From the NCBI GenBank assembly GCA_050250875.1, contig JBFWNV010000003.1:364516-428515 (forward strand): 64,000 nucleotides of DNA, read 5' to 3'. The first letter of the stretch is position 1. The number at the start of each line of letters is the position of its first letter. A program made the translations under genes and the position numbers. The stretch comes from CAWAYR01 sp050250875. Lineage in GTDB: Bacteria; Acidobacteriota; Vicinamibacteria; Vicinamibacterales; UBA2999. Under the pieces are notes generated by a model, which saw only the letters and a program-made list of their open reading frames with translations, was not told where the DNA came from and ran no database searches. This document shows positions 16,668-24,598 of the stretch, one piece after another.

Positions 16668-17843
16668 ATGCCATCACCGATTCGGTGGCCGGGAGCCATG
16701 CTGGCGCTCCTGGTCACCGCCGCGACCGCCGTGACGTCCCTCGAGCAGGGCCCGGCCACGCCGGCGGCGCCGCTGACCGGCGTGCCGGTGTTCCGCGTCG
16801 ATCCGGCGTGGCCCGCCGCACCGGCGGACTGGACGTGGGGGCAGGTGATTGGGATCTTCGCCGACGGCCGCGGCCACGTCTGGACCTCGAGCCGCAGCCG
16901 CATCTCGGAATGGGATCCGCAGGGCCGGCTGCTGCAGTCGTGGGACGCCCGCGGCCCCGACGGCACCTGGAGCACGATTCACGGCCTGTTCGTGGACCAC
17001 AAAGGCTTCGTCTGGACCAACGCGCGCGAGAGCCACCTGACGGTGAAGTTCACGCGCACCGGTCAGGTGGCGATGGTGATCGGCAAGTACAACCAGACCG
17101 GCGGCAGCAACGACACGGGGCTGATGGGCCGGCCGTCGGAGATCTGGGTGGACCCCGTGGACAACGAGGTGTTCGTGGCCGACGGCTACGGCAACCGCCG
17201 TATCGTCGTCTTCGACGGCGCCACCGGCAGATACCTGCGGCACTGGGGTGCGTACGGCCGCCGGCCCCAGGATCCGCCACCCCCGCCGCCGGGTGCGCCC
17301 GATCCCGGCGCGCCGCCCAAGCCGCCCGCCACCGCGGCGGCGGCGCCGCCGGCGCAGTTCCGCATTCCACACGGCATCGTCGGCTCGCGCGACGGGCTCA
17401 TCTACCTGGCCGATCGCGGCAACAACCGTGTCCAGGTGTTCCGGCAGAATGGCGAGTTCGTACGCGAGGCGATCCTGCGCCCGCAGTGCGGCGCCGAACA
17501 GACGGCGACGTGGGCGCCGAAGCGGCCGTGCGGCATCGAGGCCGCGTTCTCGGTCGGCCTCTCGCACGACGGGCCGCAGACCTACCTGTACGTGGCCGAT
17601 GGCGGCACCCACGTGATCACCGTGCTGCGGCGCCGCGATCTCGTCGTGGTGGACGAGTTCGCCGGTCCCGGCGTCGGACCCGGTCTGCTGGGCCGGCCGC
17701 ACAACCTCACCGTCGATCCGGCGGGACACCTCTACGTCGCCGAGGCGGCCGGCCCCAAGGTGAAGCACCCGGCGACGGGCGCGGACGTCCAGGCCGGCTT
17801 CCGCGCGCAGAAGTTCACGTTCGTCGGCACCACGCCCCGGTAG
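16668..17843 (+). CDS. exported NHL-repeat / six-bladed beta-propeller protein
   Basis: A 391-residue secreted protein. Residues 1-27 are signal-like. NHL-type blades follow with recurring motifs: GIFADGRGHVWT, GLFVDHKGFVWT, IWVDPVDNEVFVADGYGN, GLIYLADRGNNRVQVF, LYVADGGTHVITV and LTVDPAGHLYVAEA. A Pro-rich insertion of about 30 residues (PPPPPPGAPDPGAPPKPP region) splits two blades. Related bacterial proteins are often labelled peptidyl-amidating-lyase-like or 6-bladed propeller proteins; catalysis is not supported here. It is flanked by an unrelated upstream pair and a convergent DUF1330 gene. Confidence 0.82.
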   Translation: MPSPIRWPGAMLALLVTAATAVTSLEQGPATPAAPLTGVPVFRVDPAWPAAPADWTWGQVIGIFADGRGHVWTSSRSRISEWDPQGRLLQSWDARGPDGTWSTIHGLFVDHKGFVWTNARESHLTVKFTRTGQVAMVIGKYNQTGGSNDTGLMGRPSEIWVDPVDNEVFVADGYGNRRIVVFDGATGRYLRHWGAYGRRPQDPPPPPPGAPDPGAPPKPPATAAAAPPAQFRIPHGIVGSRDGLIYLADRGNNRVQVFRQNGEFVREAILRPQCGAEQTATWAPKRPCGIEAAFSVGLSHDGPQTYLYVADGGTHVITVLRRRDLVVVDEFAGPGVGPGLLGRPHNLTVDPAGHLYVAEAAGPKVKHPATGADVQAGFRAQKFTFVGTTPR

Positions 17844-17868
17844 CCGCGGCCTGCGAGCGCTTCGGACG

Positions 17869-18231
17869 CTACAGGCCTTCGACCAGCACGGCGTGGAACG
17901 TCGCCGCGCCGGCCCGCACCTTCCGAGCGGCCGTGTACTCGGGCGAGTCGTAGAACTGCTGCGCGCGCTCGAAACTCGGAAACTCGACGATGACGACCCG
18001 GCTCGGCCCGGCCGGGCCCTCGAGCGTGGTGGCCCGGCCGCCGCGGGCCACGAAGCGCCCGCCGAACTTCTCGATGATGCCGGGCGAGAGCTTGGTGTAT
18101 TCGCCGTACTGTGTCGGGTTGCTGACGTCGGCCTGCACGATCATGTAGGCCTTCTTCGCCGGTTGGGCTTGGGCCCATGCGGTCACGGCAAGGGCGGCAC
18201 AGATGGCGGCGGCGGCGCTGAGTCGTGTCAT
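17869..18231 (-). CDS. exported DUF1330 family protein
   Basis: A 120-residue protein with a signal peptide (residues 1-22) and a DUF1330 ferredoxin-like domain. It shows AYMIVQADVSNPTQYGEYTK, FGGRFVARGG, VVIVEFPSFERAQQFYDSPEY and a C-terminal strand. The start is set by GGAGGG a few bases upstream of the ATG at 18231; a TAGACT -10 lies at 18251-18256 on the same strand. DUF1330 members are generally cytoplasmic and of unknown function, so export is a small oddity. Confidence 0.85.
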   Translation of the reverse strand: MTRLSAAAAICAALAVTAWAQAQPAKKAYMIVQADVSNPTQYGEYTKLSPGIIEKFGGRFVARGGRATTLEGPAGPSRVVIVEFPSFERAQQFYDSPEYTAARKVRAGAATFHAVLVEGL

Positions 18232-18374
18232 GAACCCTCCAGGTCGGCCGAGTCTACCAGGGAGACGGCGCATGCGACTCGCGCCTCGGCGACCCCGGCG
18301 TCGTCCCGGGCTGGACGGCGCGGCATAATCTCGCAGCAGTACCGGCGGTTGCGCGGCGTGAGGAGGCGCAGGCC

Positions 18375-18905
18375 ATGGCCAAGCTCGTGTTCGGCATGAA
18401 CCAGTCCCTGGACGGCTACGTCGACCATCTGGCGTTTGCGCCCAGCCCCACGCTCTTCCGCCACTTCGTCGACGAGGCTCGGGCACAGGCTGGCAGCATC
18501 TACGGTCGCCGCATGTACGAGATCATGCGCTACTGGGACGACGATCAACCCGACTGGGGAGCCGAGGAACACGCCTTCGCGGCGGCGTGGCGGAAGCAGC
18601 CGAAATGGGTCGTCTCGCGCACGTTGCAGGCGGTGGGCCCCAACGCCCGGCTTGTCGGGGCCGATCTCGAGGCCGCGATCCGCGAGCTGAAAGTCGAGCG
18701 CGACGGCGAGGTCGAAGTGGCCGGCCCGGCCTTGGCGCACAGCCTTACCGAACTCGGGTTGATCGACGAGTATCGAATCTACCTGCACCCCGTCGTGCTC
18801 GGTCACGGCACGCCGTATTTCGCCGGCCCCCGCCCGCCGCTCCGCCTCGTGGCGAGTGACCGGATCGCCGAGGATGTGATCAGGCTGGTCTACGTGCCGG
18901 CTTGA
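18375..18905 (+). CDS. dihydrofolate reductase family (RibD C-terminal-like) protein
   Basis: A 176-residue protein of the DHFR-like/RibD-C superfamily. Signatures are VFGMNQSLDGYVD at the start, the IYGRRMYEIMRYW helix after the first NADPH-binding strand, and the cofactor segment EVEVAGPALAHSLTELGLIDEYRIYLHPVVLG. The family binds NADPH and reduces pterin- or pyrimidine-like substrates, but paralogues of this size have no agreed function. GGAGG lies 8 bases before the ATG and a CATAAT -10 at 18324-18329, so this is a leadered monocistronic gene. Confidence 0.87.
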   Translation: MAKLVFGMNQSLDGYVDHLAFAPSPTLFRHFVDEARAQAGSIYGRRMYEIMRYWDDDQPDWGAEEHAFAAAWRKQPKWVVSRTLQAVGPNARLVGADLEAAIRELKVERDGEVEVAGPALAHSLTELGLIDEYRIYLHPVVLGHGTPYFAGPRPPLRLVASDRIAEDVIRLVYVPA

Positions 18906-18986
18906 TCGCGGTTGGGCAGCCTGCACCCATCGGCACCTGCAGCCCGACGGCACGAGCGCCGCGCGGGCTCTCGCGTTCGACGTGAC

Positions 18987-19574
18987 TCAGCGGAGCACTC
19001 GTGTGGTCGCGCCATTGGCGTTGTTGCCCGGCGCCGGATCCGGCGTCGTGGCGCCCACCGTGGCCACGTTGACGAGCGTGGTGCCCGGCGGCGCCGTGAC
19101 GCGTACCTCCAGCAGCATGCCGGCGCCGATCCAGTGGCCCGGGCCGACGGGAGCCAGCGTCCCCACGTCGCAGCTCACGACCGCACCCGACAGGCTGCAC
19201 GGCGTCCCGGCCGTCGGAGGGAAGCACGACAGCGACGTGCCGTCCGACGTGCAGCCGATCGGTGCGGACACGGTGCGGACGAAGGTCGTGCCGGCCGGCA
19301 GGGCATCGGCGATGACGACGTTCGCGGCGGTGTCGGGACCGACGGTGCCCGTGCCGCCGGCGCCCGTGACCTGCACGATCGACGGAGCGATCGAGTAGTT
19401 GAGGGTGCAGGGCGTGACGACGGCGACGGCCCAGGTGGAGAAATGGCTGGAGACGCCGGTGAACTTCACGAAGGCGGGCGGGTCGAACGTCTCCTGGCCG
19501 GCGGCATCGAGGGTCTGCACCAGGACGCAGCCGGCGCGATGGGGCCCCTTGTCCAAATCCCGCCCGTACGTGGC
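18987..19574 (-). pseudogene. DUF11-type repeat protein, C-terminal remnant
   Basis: About 196 codons in frame encode the end of a secreted repeat protein. The last domain is a DUF11-like fold with NYSIAPSIVQVTGAGG, NVVIADALPAGTTFVRTV, CDVGTLAPVGPG and VNVATVGATTPDPAPGNN. The protein has no proper N-terminus: the frame runs back through a perfect hairpin into the 3' end of the initiator tRNA, where the only ATG overlaps the encoded CCA. No signal peptide or Shine-Dalgarno is present. It is best read as a truncated gene left beside the tRNA; a leaderless short protein is possible but unlikely. Confidence 0.6.
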
Positions 19575-19599
19575 GAGAGCCGCACGATGTGCGGCTCTC
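19575..19599 (-). terminator. hairpin directly downstream of tRNA-fMet
   Basis: A perfect 11-bp inverted repeat (GAGAGCCGCAC / GTGCGGCTCTC) with a 3-base loop starts 1 base after the tRNA CCA end. There is no T-tract. It probably terminates or protects the tRNA transcript. Confidence 0.6.
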
Positions 19600-19600
19600 A

Positions 19601-19677
<77 letters not shown>

Positions 19678-19717
19678 ACAGAAGAATAGCAGCATATCAC
19701 ATCGAGCGGAAGCCCGG

Positions 19718-20149
19718 TCAGCGCTCGACCACGAACGCGGCGCGGCCCGACTCCGCGATGCGGCGGCCCTCCGTCGTATAGCCCTCGACCATCCAGAAAT
19801 ACGTGCCGTCGGCGACCTCGAGGCCGACCGGCCAGGCCGCCTCGGACCCGACCAGGCCGCTGGTCTGCCACACCACCGTGTCGATCTCGCTGACCAGGCC
19901 GATGGCATAGGTCGCGGCGCCGGCGACCGGCGTCCATGCGAACCGCGCCGGCTGCGGGCCGACGAAGTCCGGCCGCGGCGCCAGATGGTCGATCGTCGCC
20001 AGTGCCTGCGCCGGAGAGGCCGACGCGGTGGCGGCGGGCGCCGCCGGGGAATCGGCCGCCGACGGCGCGCACCCGGCGAGGACCAGCGTCACGATCGCGG
20101 CCACCCCCCACGCCCGATGGCGGCGCCCGCATGCCGAGGCCGACGTCAT
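19718..20149 (-). CDS. small lipoprotein
   Basis: A 143-residue predicted lipoprotein with lipobox LAGC after a hydrophobic stretch, then an Ala/Ser linker. The mature part resembles a fibronectin-like beta sandwich: FAWTPVAGAATYAIGLVSE, ADGTYFWMVEGYTTEGRR and GRAAFVVE. It overlaps the upstream transferase gene by ATGA and is the last gene of the operon. No enzymatic residues are evident. Confidence 0.7.
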   Translation of the reverse strand: MTSASACGRRHRAWGVAAIVTLVLAGCAPSAADSPAAPAATASASPAQALATIDHLAPRPDFVGPQPARFAWTPVAGAATYAIGLVSEIDTVVWQTSGLVGSEAAWPVGLEVADGTYFWMVEGYTTEGRRIAESGRAAFVVER

Positions 20150-20874
20150 ACCCTGGATTGTTCCACACCGCCCGCGGCGTCCCCGCCCGTGGCGAGCACG
20201 GCGCGGGTTCTCGGCGCCGAGGGTCCGGCCCTGGCCATCAGCGCGGCAAGGTCGGCGGCGGTGTCGACGTCGCGCCATCGGCGCACGAGCACGACCTCGA
20301 CGCCAGCGGCGCGCGCGCGCGCCATCACCGCATCGAGCACGTCGGGCCGGCTCCACGTCACGCCCTGGAACAAGCCGGCCGGCAGGGCCCGCCCGGCGAA
20401 CAAGTAGAAGCCGCCGTCCTCGGCCGGCCCCAGCACGACGCGGCCGGGCCCGCCCGCGCGCACCGCGTCGAGCGCCTCATCGACGACCGGCGCCGGCAGG
20501 TCCGGCGCGTCGGACCCGACCAGCACCACCGCGTCATGGCCGCGCGCCAGCGTCGCCGCCACGGCATGCGTCATACGAGCGCCGAGATCGCCGTCGGCCT
20601 GGGGCGCGACGTCGATTCGCGCGGCCCGCGCCGCCAGTCCCGCGTCGGCGGCCAGACGGGCCCGTACCGACGCCACGCCCTCGGCCGGCGTGACGAAGAG
20701 CACGACCGGGTGACCGGCGGCGGCCACCGCGTCGATCGAGTCGAGGAGCAGCGCCAGCCGCAGCGCGTGCGCCCGCCGGCCGCGCACGCCCAGGCGCGTC
20801 TTGCCGGCGGTTGCCGGGTCGCGGGCCAGCATCGCCACGGCCGGGCGGCGCACGGGCGGGAGCGCGGCCTCCAT
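20146..20874 (-). CDS. TIGR04282-type glycosyltransferase-like protein (DUF2064)
   Basis: A 242-residue nucleotidyl/glycosyltransferase-fold protein of the DUF2064 family. It has AVAMLARDPATAGKTRLGV (the family's PGxxKTRL block), GDLGARMTHAV, VVLVGSDAPDLPAPVVDEAL and GPAEDGGFYLFAG, followed by a W-rich cofactor-site segment. These proteins are often paired with TIGR04283 glycosyltransferases near radical-SAM/selenodomain (arsenosugar-like) genes. Here the partner is two genes upstream, separated by msrPQ. The reaction is not established. The start could also be the internal Met before LARDP; the longer form is kept because it fits the 16-base gap after msrQ. Confidence 0.85.
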   Translation of the reverse strand: MEAALPPVRRPAVAMLARDPATAGKTRLGVRGRRAHALRLALLLDSIDAVAAAGHPVVLFVTPAEGVASVRARLAADAGLAARAARIDVAPQADGDLGARMTHAVAATLARGHDAVVLVGSDAPDLPAPVVDEALDAVRAGGPGRVVLGPAEDGGFYLFAGRALPAGLFQGVTWSRPDVLDAVMARARAAGVEVVLVRRWRDVDTAADLAALMARAGPSAPRTRAVLATGGDAAGGVEQSRV

Positions 20875-20890
20875 CGGCGACGCGACGCGA

Positions 20891-21526
20891 TCAGACCTGC
20901 GGCGCGACCCGCACGGCGCGGCGGGCCGGCGGCGCCGCGCGGCGCTTGAGCACGGCCTTCCACACCCGCGCCGCGAGCAGCACGCCCATGATCGTCGCGT
21001 AGAGCGCCGGACTCGACGTGTCGAGCTTCACCTTCCACCAGTAGTGCAGCACCGCCAGCAGCGCCGTGACGTAGACCAGCCGGTGCAGCAGATTCCAGGC
21101 ACGCCCGCCGAGGCGGCGGATCCACCCCTGGGTGGACGTGACGGCCAGCGGGATCATCAGCACGAACGCGGTGAAGCCGGCGGTGATATACGGCCGCTTC
21201 ACCACGTCGTCCCACAGGCCGTCGAACATCAGCGAGTGGTCGAGCACGAAGTAGGTCAGGAAATGCAGGCTGCCGTAGAAGAAGGCGAACAGCCCGAGCA
21301 TGCGCCGGTACTGGATCACGCGGTTCCAGCCGGTGAGCCAGCGCAGCGGCGTCACCGCCAGCGAGATGGCGATCAGGCGCAGCGTCCAGATGCCGGTGTA
21401 GTTGGTGATCGTCTCGACCGGGTTGACGCCGAGGTCGCCGCCGAGGAACGCGCCGTAGACCAGCCACGCCAGCGGCCCCAGGCAGGCCGCGAAGAGCACC
21501 GGCTTGAGCAGACGACCCACGAGCAC
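20891..21526 (-). CDS. msrQ: MsrQ, heme-binding membrane subunit of periplasmic methionine sulfoxide reductase
   Basis: A 211-residue YedZ/MsrQ membrane protein with about six helices. It feeds quinol electrons to MsrP through heme b. Conserved features include NYTGIWTLRLIAISLAVTPL, RRMLGLFAFFYGSLHFLTYF, and His in LHRLVYV and LHYWWKVK, the family heme ligands. The GTG start at 21526 directly abuts the msrP stop. Length is typical. It is preceded by msrP and followed by the TIGR04282 gene. Confidence 0.95.
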   Translation of the reverse strand: MLVGRLLKPVLFAACLGPLAWLVYGAFLGGDLGVNPVETITNYTGIWTLRLIAISLAVTPLRWLTGWNRVIQYRRMLGLFAFFYGSLHFLTYFVLDHSLMFDGLWDDVVKRPYITAGFTAFVLMIPLAVTSTQGWIRRLGGRAWNLLHRLVYVTALLAVLHYWWKVKLDTSSPALYATIMGVLLAARVWKAVLKRRAAPPARRAVRVAPQV

Positions 21527-22471
21527 TCAGTAGTAGCGGCGGAGATCCATGCCGGTATAGAGCGACGCCACCTGGTCGCCGTAGCCGTTGAACGGCAGCG
21601 TCTTGCGACGGAAGAACTCGCCGATGCGCCGCTCCGAGCCCTGGCTCCAGCGCGGATGATCGACGGCCGGGTTGACGTTGGCATAGAAGCCGTACTCTTC
21701 GGCGCGGGTCTGCTGCCACGTGTTGAGCGGCTCGCGCTCGACGAACCGCACGGTGACGATCGACTTGATGCTCTTGAAGCCGTACTTCCACGGCACGACC
21801 AGCCGGATCGGCGCGCCGTTCTGGTTGGGCAGCACCTCGCCGTAGAGGCCGACGGCGAGGATGGCCAGCGGGTGCATCGCCTCGTCCATCCGCAGGCCCT
21901 CGCGGTACGGCCACTGCAGCGCCGGCTCGGTCTGACCGGGCATCTGCTTGAAATCGACCAGGGTGCGGAACTCGACGTACTTGGCCTTGGCGGTCGGCTC
22001 CATGCGCTTGACGAAGTCGCCGAGCGGGAAGCCGATCCACGGAATCACCATCGACCAGGCCTCGACGCAGCGCAGCCGGTAGATCCGCTCCTCGAGCGGG
22101 AACCACTTGAGGATGTCCTCGATATTGTAGGTGCCGGCCTTGGCGCACTCCCCTTCCACCTTGACCGACCACGGCCGCGGCCTGAGGCTGTGCGCGTGCT
22201 TCGCCGGGTCGCCCTTGTCGAGGCCGTACTCGTAGAAGTTGTTGTAGGTGGTGACGTCGCGGTAGGAGTTGAGCGGCTCGGTGGTGCTCAGGCTGCTCTT
22301 GCGGGCGGTGAGCTTCTGCGCCGCCGGGTTCTGGGCGAAGGCCGCGGCGCCGCCGAACCCGGCGGTCGCCACCGCCGCGGCGGCCGCGCCGACGAACTCC
22401 CGCCGGCGCAGGTACCACTCGCGCGGGGTGACCTCGGACTCGCGGATGTCGGGCGCCTGTCTGATCAGCAT
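21527..22471 (-). CDS. msrP: MsrP, periplasmic molybdopterin methionine sulfoxide reductase
   Basis: A 314-residue YedY/MsrP enzyme that repairs oxidised methionine in periplasmic proteins. A twin-arginine signal (RRREFVGAAAAAV) sits near residue 23. The sulfite-oxidase fold shows RLRCVEAWSM with the Cys that ligates molybdenum, GAPIRLVVPWKYGFKSIKSI, and the C-terminal NGYGDQVASLYTGMD. The ATG at 22471 is preferred over a GTG three bases earlier because a GGGGGAG Shine-Dalgarno is correctly placed. It is the second gene of a five-gene operon. Confidence 0.96.
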   Translation of the reverse strand: MLIRQAPDIRESEVTPREWYLRRREFVGAAAAAVATAGFGGAAAFAQNPAAQKLTARKSSLSTTEPLNSYRDVTTYNNFYEYGLDKGDPAKHAHSLRPRPWSVKVEGECAKAGTYNIEDILKWFPLEERIYRLRCVEAWSMVIPWIGFPLGDFVKRMEPTAKAKYVEFRTLVDFKQMPGQTEPALQWPYREGLRMDEAMHPLAILAVGLYGEVLPNQNGAPIRLVVPWKYGFKSIKSIVTVRFVEREPLNTWQQTRAEEYGFYANVNPAVDHPRWSQGSERRIGEFFRRKTLPFNGYGDQVASLYTGMDLRRYY

Positions 22472-22489
22472 CACTCTCCCCCTCGGACC

Positions 22490-23200
22490 TCAGGGTGCCG
22501 GTGTCCGTCGATCATACCTACGCGCGAGCCGCTCCGGCGGGATGCCGGCGAAGTAGCCGGCCAGCGTCAGCAGATTGGCACCGCTGCGGCGCCACCAGCC
22601 GTCGCGCTCCCAGCGGCGGGCCGACGTGGGCATCCGCTGGCTGAGATGTCGCACCGGGCCGTGGCGTGTCAGCCGGCGCACGAATTCCACGTCTTCCATC
22701 AGCGGCCACGGCTGAAAGCCCCCCAGTCGCCGGAACACCTCACGCCGGACGAAGATTCCCTGGTCACCGTAGGGCAGGCCGAGCCAGCGCACCCGGAGCG
22801 CCACCCCCCGCTCCAGGACCCGGGCCTGCCAGGTCGCAGATTCGAGCGCGAACGTGAAGCTCCCGCCGACCACGGGCGGCCGGGCGGCCTCGGCCGCCAG
22901 GAACGCCGCCCGCCAGTCGAACGGCACCCGGCAGTCGGCATGGACGAACCACAGCCATTCGCCGACAGCGGCGGCGGCGCCGGCGTTCAGCTGCACGCCG
23001 CGGCCGGCCGGCCCGTCGACCCACCGGACATCGGGCCGCGACGCCCTGAGCGAGGCTTCCGCGGGGTCGTCGGGGCCGGTGCGGCTGACGATCGTCTCGA
23101 GGTCGTCGGCCGGGGGCAGGTCGGCCAGCAGCCGGGCCAGCGGCGCCGCGTCCCCGCGGCTGGGGACGACGACGCTCACCAGTCGGAGGCCATGGGACAT
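22490..23200 (-). CDS. TIGR04283-type family 2 glycosyltransferase
   Basis: A 236-residue GT-A glycosyltransferase. It has SVVVPSRGDAAPLARLLADL at the nucleotide-binding start, GPAGRGVQLNAGAAAAVGEW, the DxD-equivalent FVHADCRVP, and the acceptor-loop LPYGDQGIFVRREVF and PLMEDVEFVRRL. These match the rSAM/selenodomain-associated transferase 2 group, sometimes called arsenosugar biosynthesis glycosyltransferase. The sugar and acceptor are unknown. A TACTAT -10 lies at 23213-23218 on this strand. First gene of the msrPQ operon and divergent from the H-box protein. Confidence 0.87.
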   Translation of the reverse strand: MSHGLRLVSVVVPSRGDAAPLARLLADLPPADDLETIVSRTGPDDPAEASLRASRPDVRWVDGPAGRGVQLNAGAAAAVGEWLWFVHADCRVPFDWRAAFLAAEAARPPVVGGSFTFALESATWQARVLERGVALRVRWLGLPYGDQGIFVRREVFRRLGGFQPWPLMEDVEFVRRLTRHGPVRHLSQRMPTSARRWERDGWWRRSGANLLTLAGYFAGIPPERLARRYDRRTPAP

Positions 23201-23229
23201 CGGACGCCGCCCATAGTACCGTCTGCCCC

Positions 23230-23880
23230 ATGGCAACGCGTGACTCCCTCAGTCTGCTCGCGCTGCTCGGCCACGAAATGCGCGCCCCGGCCGGCGTCGT
23301 CGGCGGCTACCTGACCATGATCGGACGGCACCCGCTCAGCGCCGAACAGATGCGCGCGCTCGACGGTGCGCGCCGGGCCCAGCAGGCGCTGGTCGAGATC
23401 CTCGACGACGTGCACCGGCTCGTCGAGGTGTGGCGGGAGGTGCCGACCACCGCCCGCCCCCTGCCGATCACGGACGTGCTCGACCGCACCCTCGCGGCCT
23501 GTGCCGCCAGCGCCGTCGATCTCGACGTGGCGATCCATCCCGGAGCGGATCTCAGCGTCGCCGCCGACCGCGACGTGCTGGTGCAGGCGCTCACCGCGCT
23601 GGCCACCACCGTGGCCCGCGAGCATGGAGCGGCGGTGGTCTGCGACGTCGCCCGCGAGGGCCCCGGCCGGGCCCATGCATTCGTCCTGCTGACGTTCCGG
23701 CCCCACGCCAGCGATGCCCACGCGATGCCGCGGCGCGTCGATCTGCACCACCTGCGGCCGGGCCTCGGCCTGCGCCTCGTCGTCGCCGTCGAGCACCTGC
23801 GGCAGCTCGGCGCCGAGGCCTTCGATCTGGTGAGCGGCGATCGCCCGGCCGGTATCGAGCTGCGGCTGCCGGTCGTTTGA
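23230..23880 (+). CDS. histidine-kinase-like H-box protein with degenerate ATPase domain
   Basis: A 216-residue soluble protein. Residues 5-70 look like a HisKA dimerisation domain: ALLGHEMRAPAGVVGGYL has the HExRxP phosphoacceptor box (His15). The following part has the layout of a HATPase domain, but the N-box is reduced to VLVQALTALATTVARE without the Asn, and no DxGxG box is seen; LRPGLGLRLVVAVEHL resembles the late G2 and helix region. It probably cannot bind ATP normally and could act as a phosphotransfer or dimeric scaffold protein. No response regulator is adjacent. Confidence 0.6.
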   Translation: MATRDSLSLLALLGHEMRAPAGVVGGYLTMIGRHPLSAEQMRALDGARRAQQALVEILDDVHRLVEVWREVPTTARPLPITDVLDRTLAACAASAVDLDVAIHPGADLSVAADRDVLVQALTALATTVAREHGAAVVCDVAREGPGRAHAFVLLTFRPHASDAHAMPRRVDLHHLRPGLGLRLVVAVEHLRQLGAEAFDLVSGDRPAGIELRLPVV

Positions 23881-23892
23881 CCGGCGGGCCGG

Positions 23893-23898
23893 TATACT
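23893..23898 (+). promoter_or_regulatory. -10 element TATACT, leaderless start of the DUF1175 gene
   Basis: TATACT ends 7 bases before the GTG at 23906, which has no Shine-Dalgarno. It would drive the DUF1175, macroglobulin and membrane protein operon. Confidence 0.5.
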
Positions 23899-23905
23899 GG
23901 CGCAC

Positions 23906-24598
23906 GTGATCGGGCGCGCGAGCGGACGACGGCAGCTGGCGCACGCGGCGGCGGCGGCCGTCATCGTCGCGAGCCTGTCCGCCGCAACCGGCGCCGACGG
24001 ACGGCGGCTGGCACCCGCCGATCGCGCCGCCTTCCTCCACTGGTTCGTGCTGCTGGCCGACGCGCAGTTCGAGCGGCCGGCCGCCGAGGTCACCGATTGC
24101 GCCGCGCTGGTGCGCTACGCGTTTCGCGAGGCGCTGCGGCCGCACACCGCGGAGTGGGTCCGCCGTACCGGTCTCGGCTTCATACCCCACGTCGGCGACG
24201 TCCGATCGGGGCCATCGCCTGGGCCGGACGGCTGGCCGCTGTTCCGCACCGCCGGCGGCGACGCCCCACGCTACGGCGAGTTCGCCGACGCCCGCACCCT
24301 CATCCGGTTGAACAGCCGCCTGGTGTCGCGCGACGCGGCCACGGCGCGGCCCGGCGACCTGCTCTACTTCCGGCGCGGCGGCGCCGCCCAGCCCGATCAC
24401 CTGATGGTCTTCGTCGGGCCGTCGCGCTTCGATGCCGGCCCCGACTGGGTCGTCTACCATACCGGGCCGGACGGCGCGTCGCCGGGCGAGGTCCGAAAGG
24501 TGCGCCTCGACGTTCTGCGCCGTCACCCGTCGCCGACGTGGCGGCCGCTCGCCGGCAACGACGCCTTCGTCGGCGTCTTCCGCCTCGACGTGCTATGA
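23906..24598 (+). CDS. DUF1175 family protein (YfaT-like)
   Basis: A 230-residue exported protein with a GTG start and signal peptide (to about residue 30). It matches the DUF1175 family, known from E. coli yfaT beside the alpha-2-macroglobulin gene yfaS. The sequence shows a probable NlpC/P60-like catalytic arrangement: TDCAALVRYAF with a Cys, and ARPGDLLYFRR followed by PDHLMVFVG with a His. A cysteine peptidase or amidase role is therefore inference. It overlaps the macroglobulin gene by ATGA. Confidence 0.82.
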   Translation: MIGRASGRRQLAHAAAAAVIVASLSAATGADGRRLAPADRAAFLHWFVLLADAQFERPAAEVTDCAALVRYAFREALRPHTAEWVRRTGLGFIPHVGDVRSGPSPGPDGWPLFRTAGGDAPRYGEFADARTLIRLNSRLVSRDAATARPGDLLYFRRGGAAQPDHLMVFVGPSRFDAGPDWVVYHTGPDGASPGEVRKVRLDVLRRHPSPTWRPLAGNDAFVGVFRLDVL

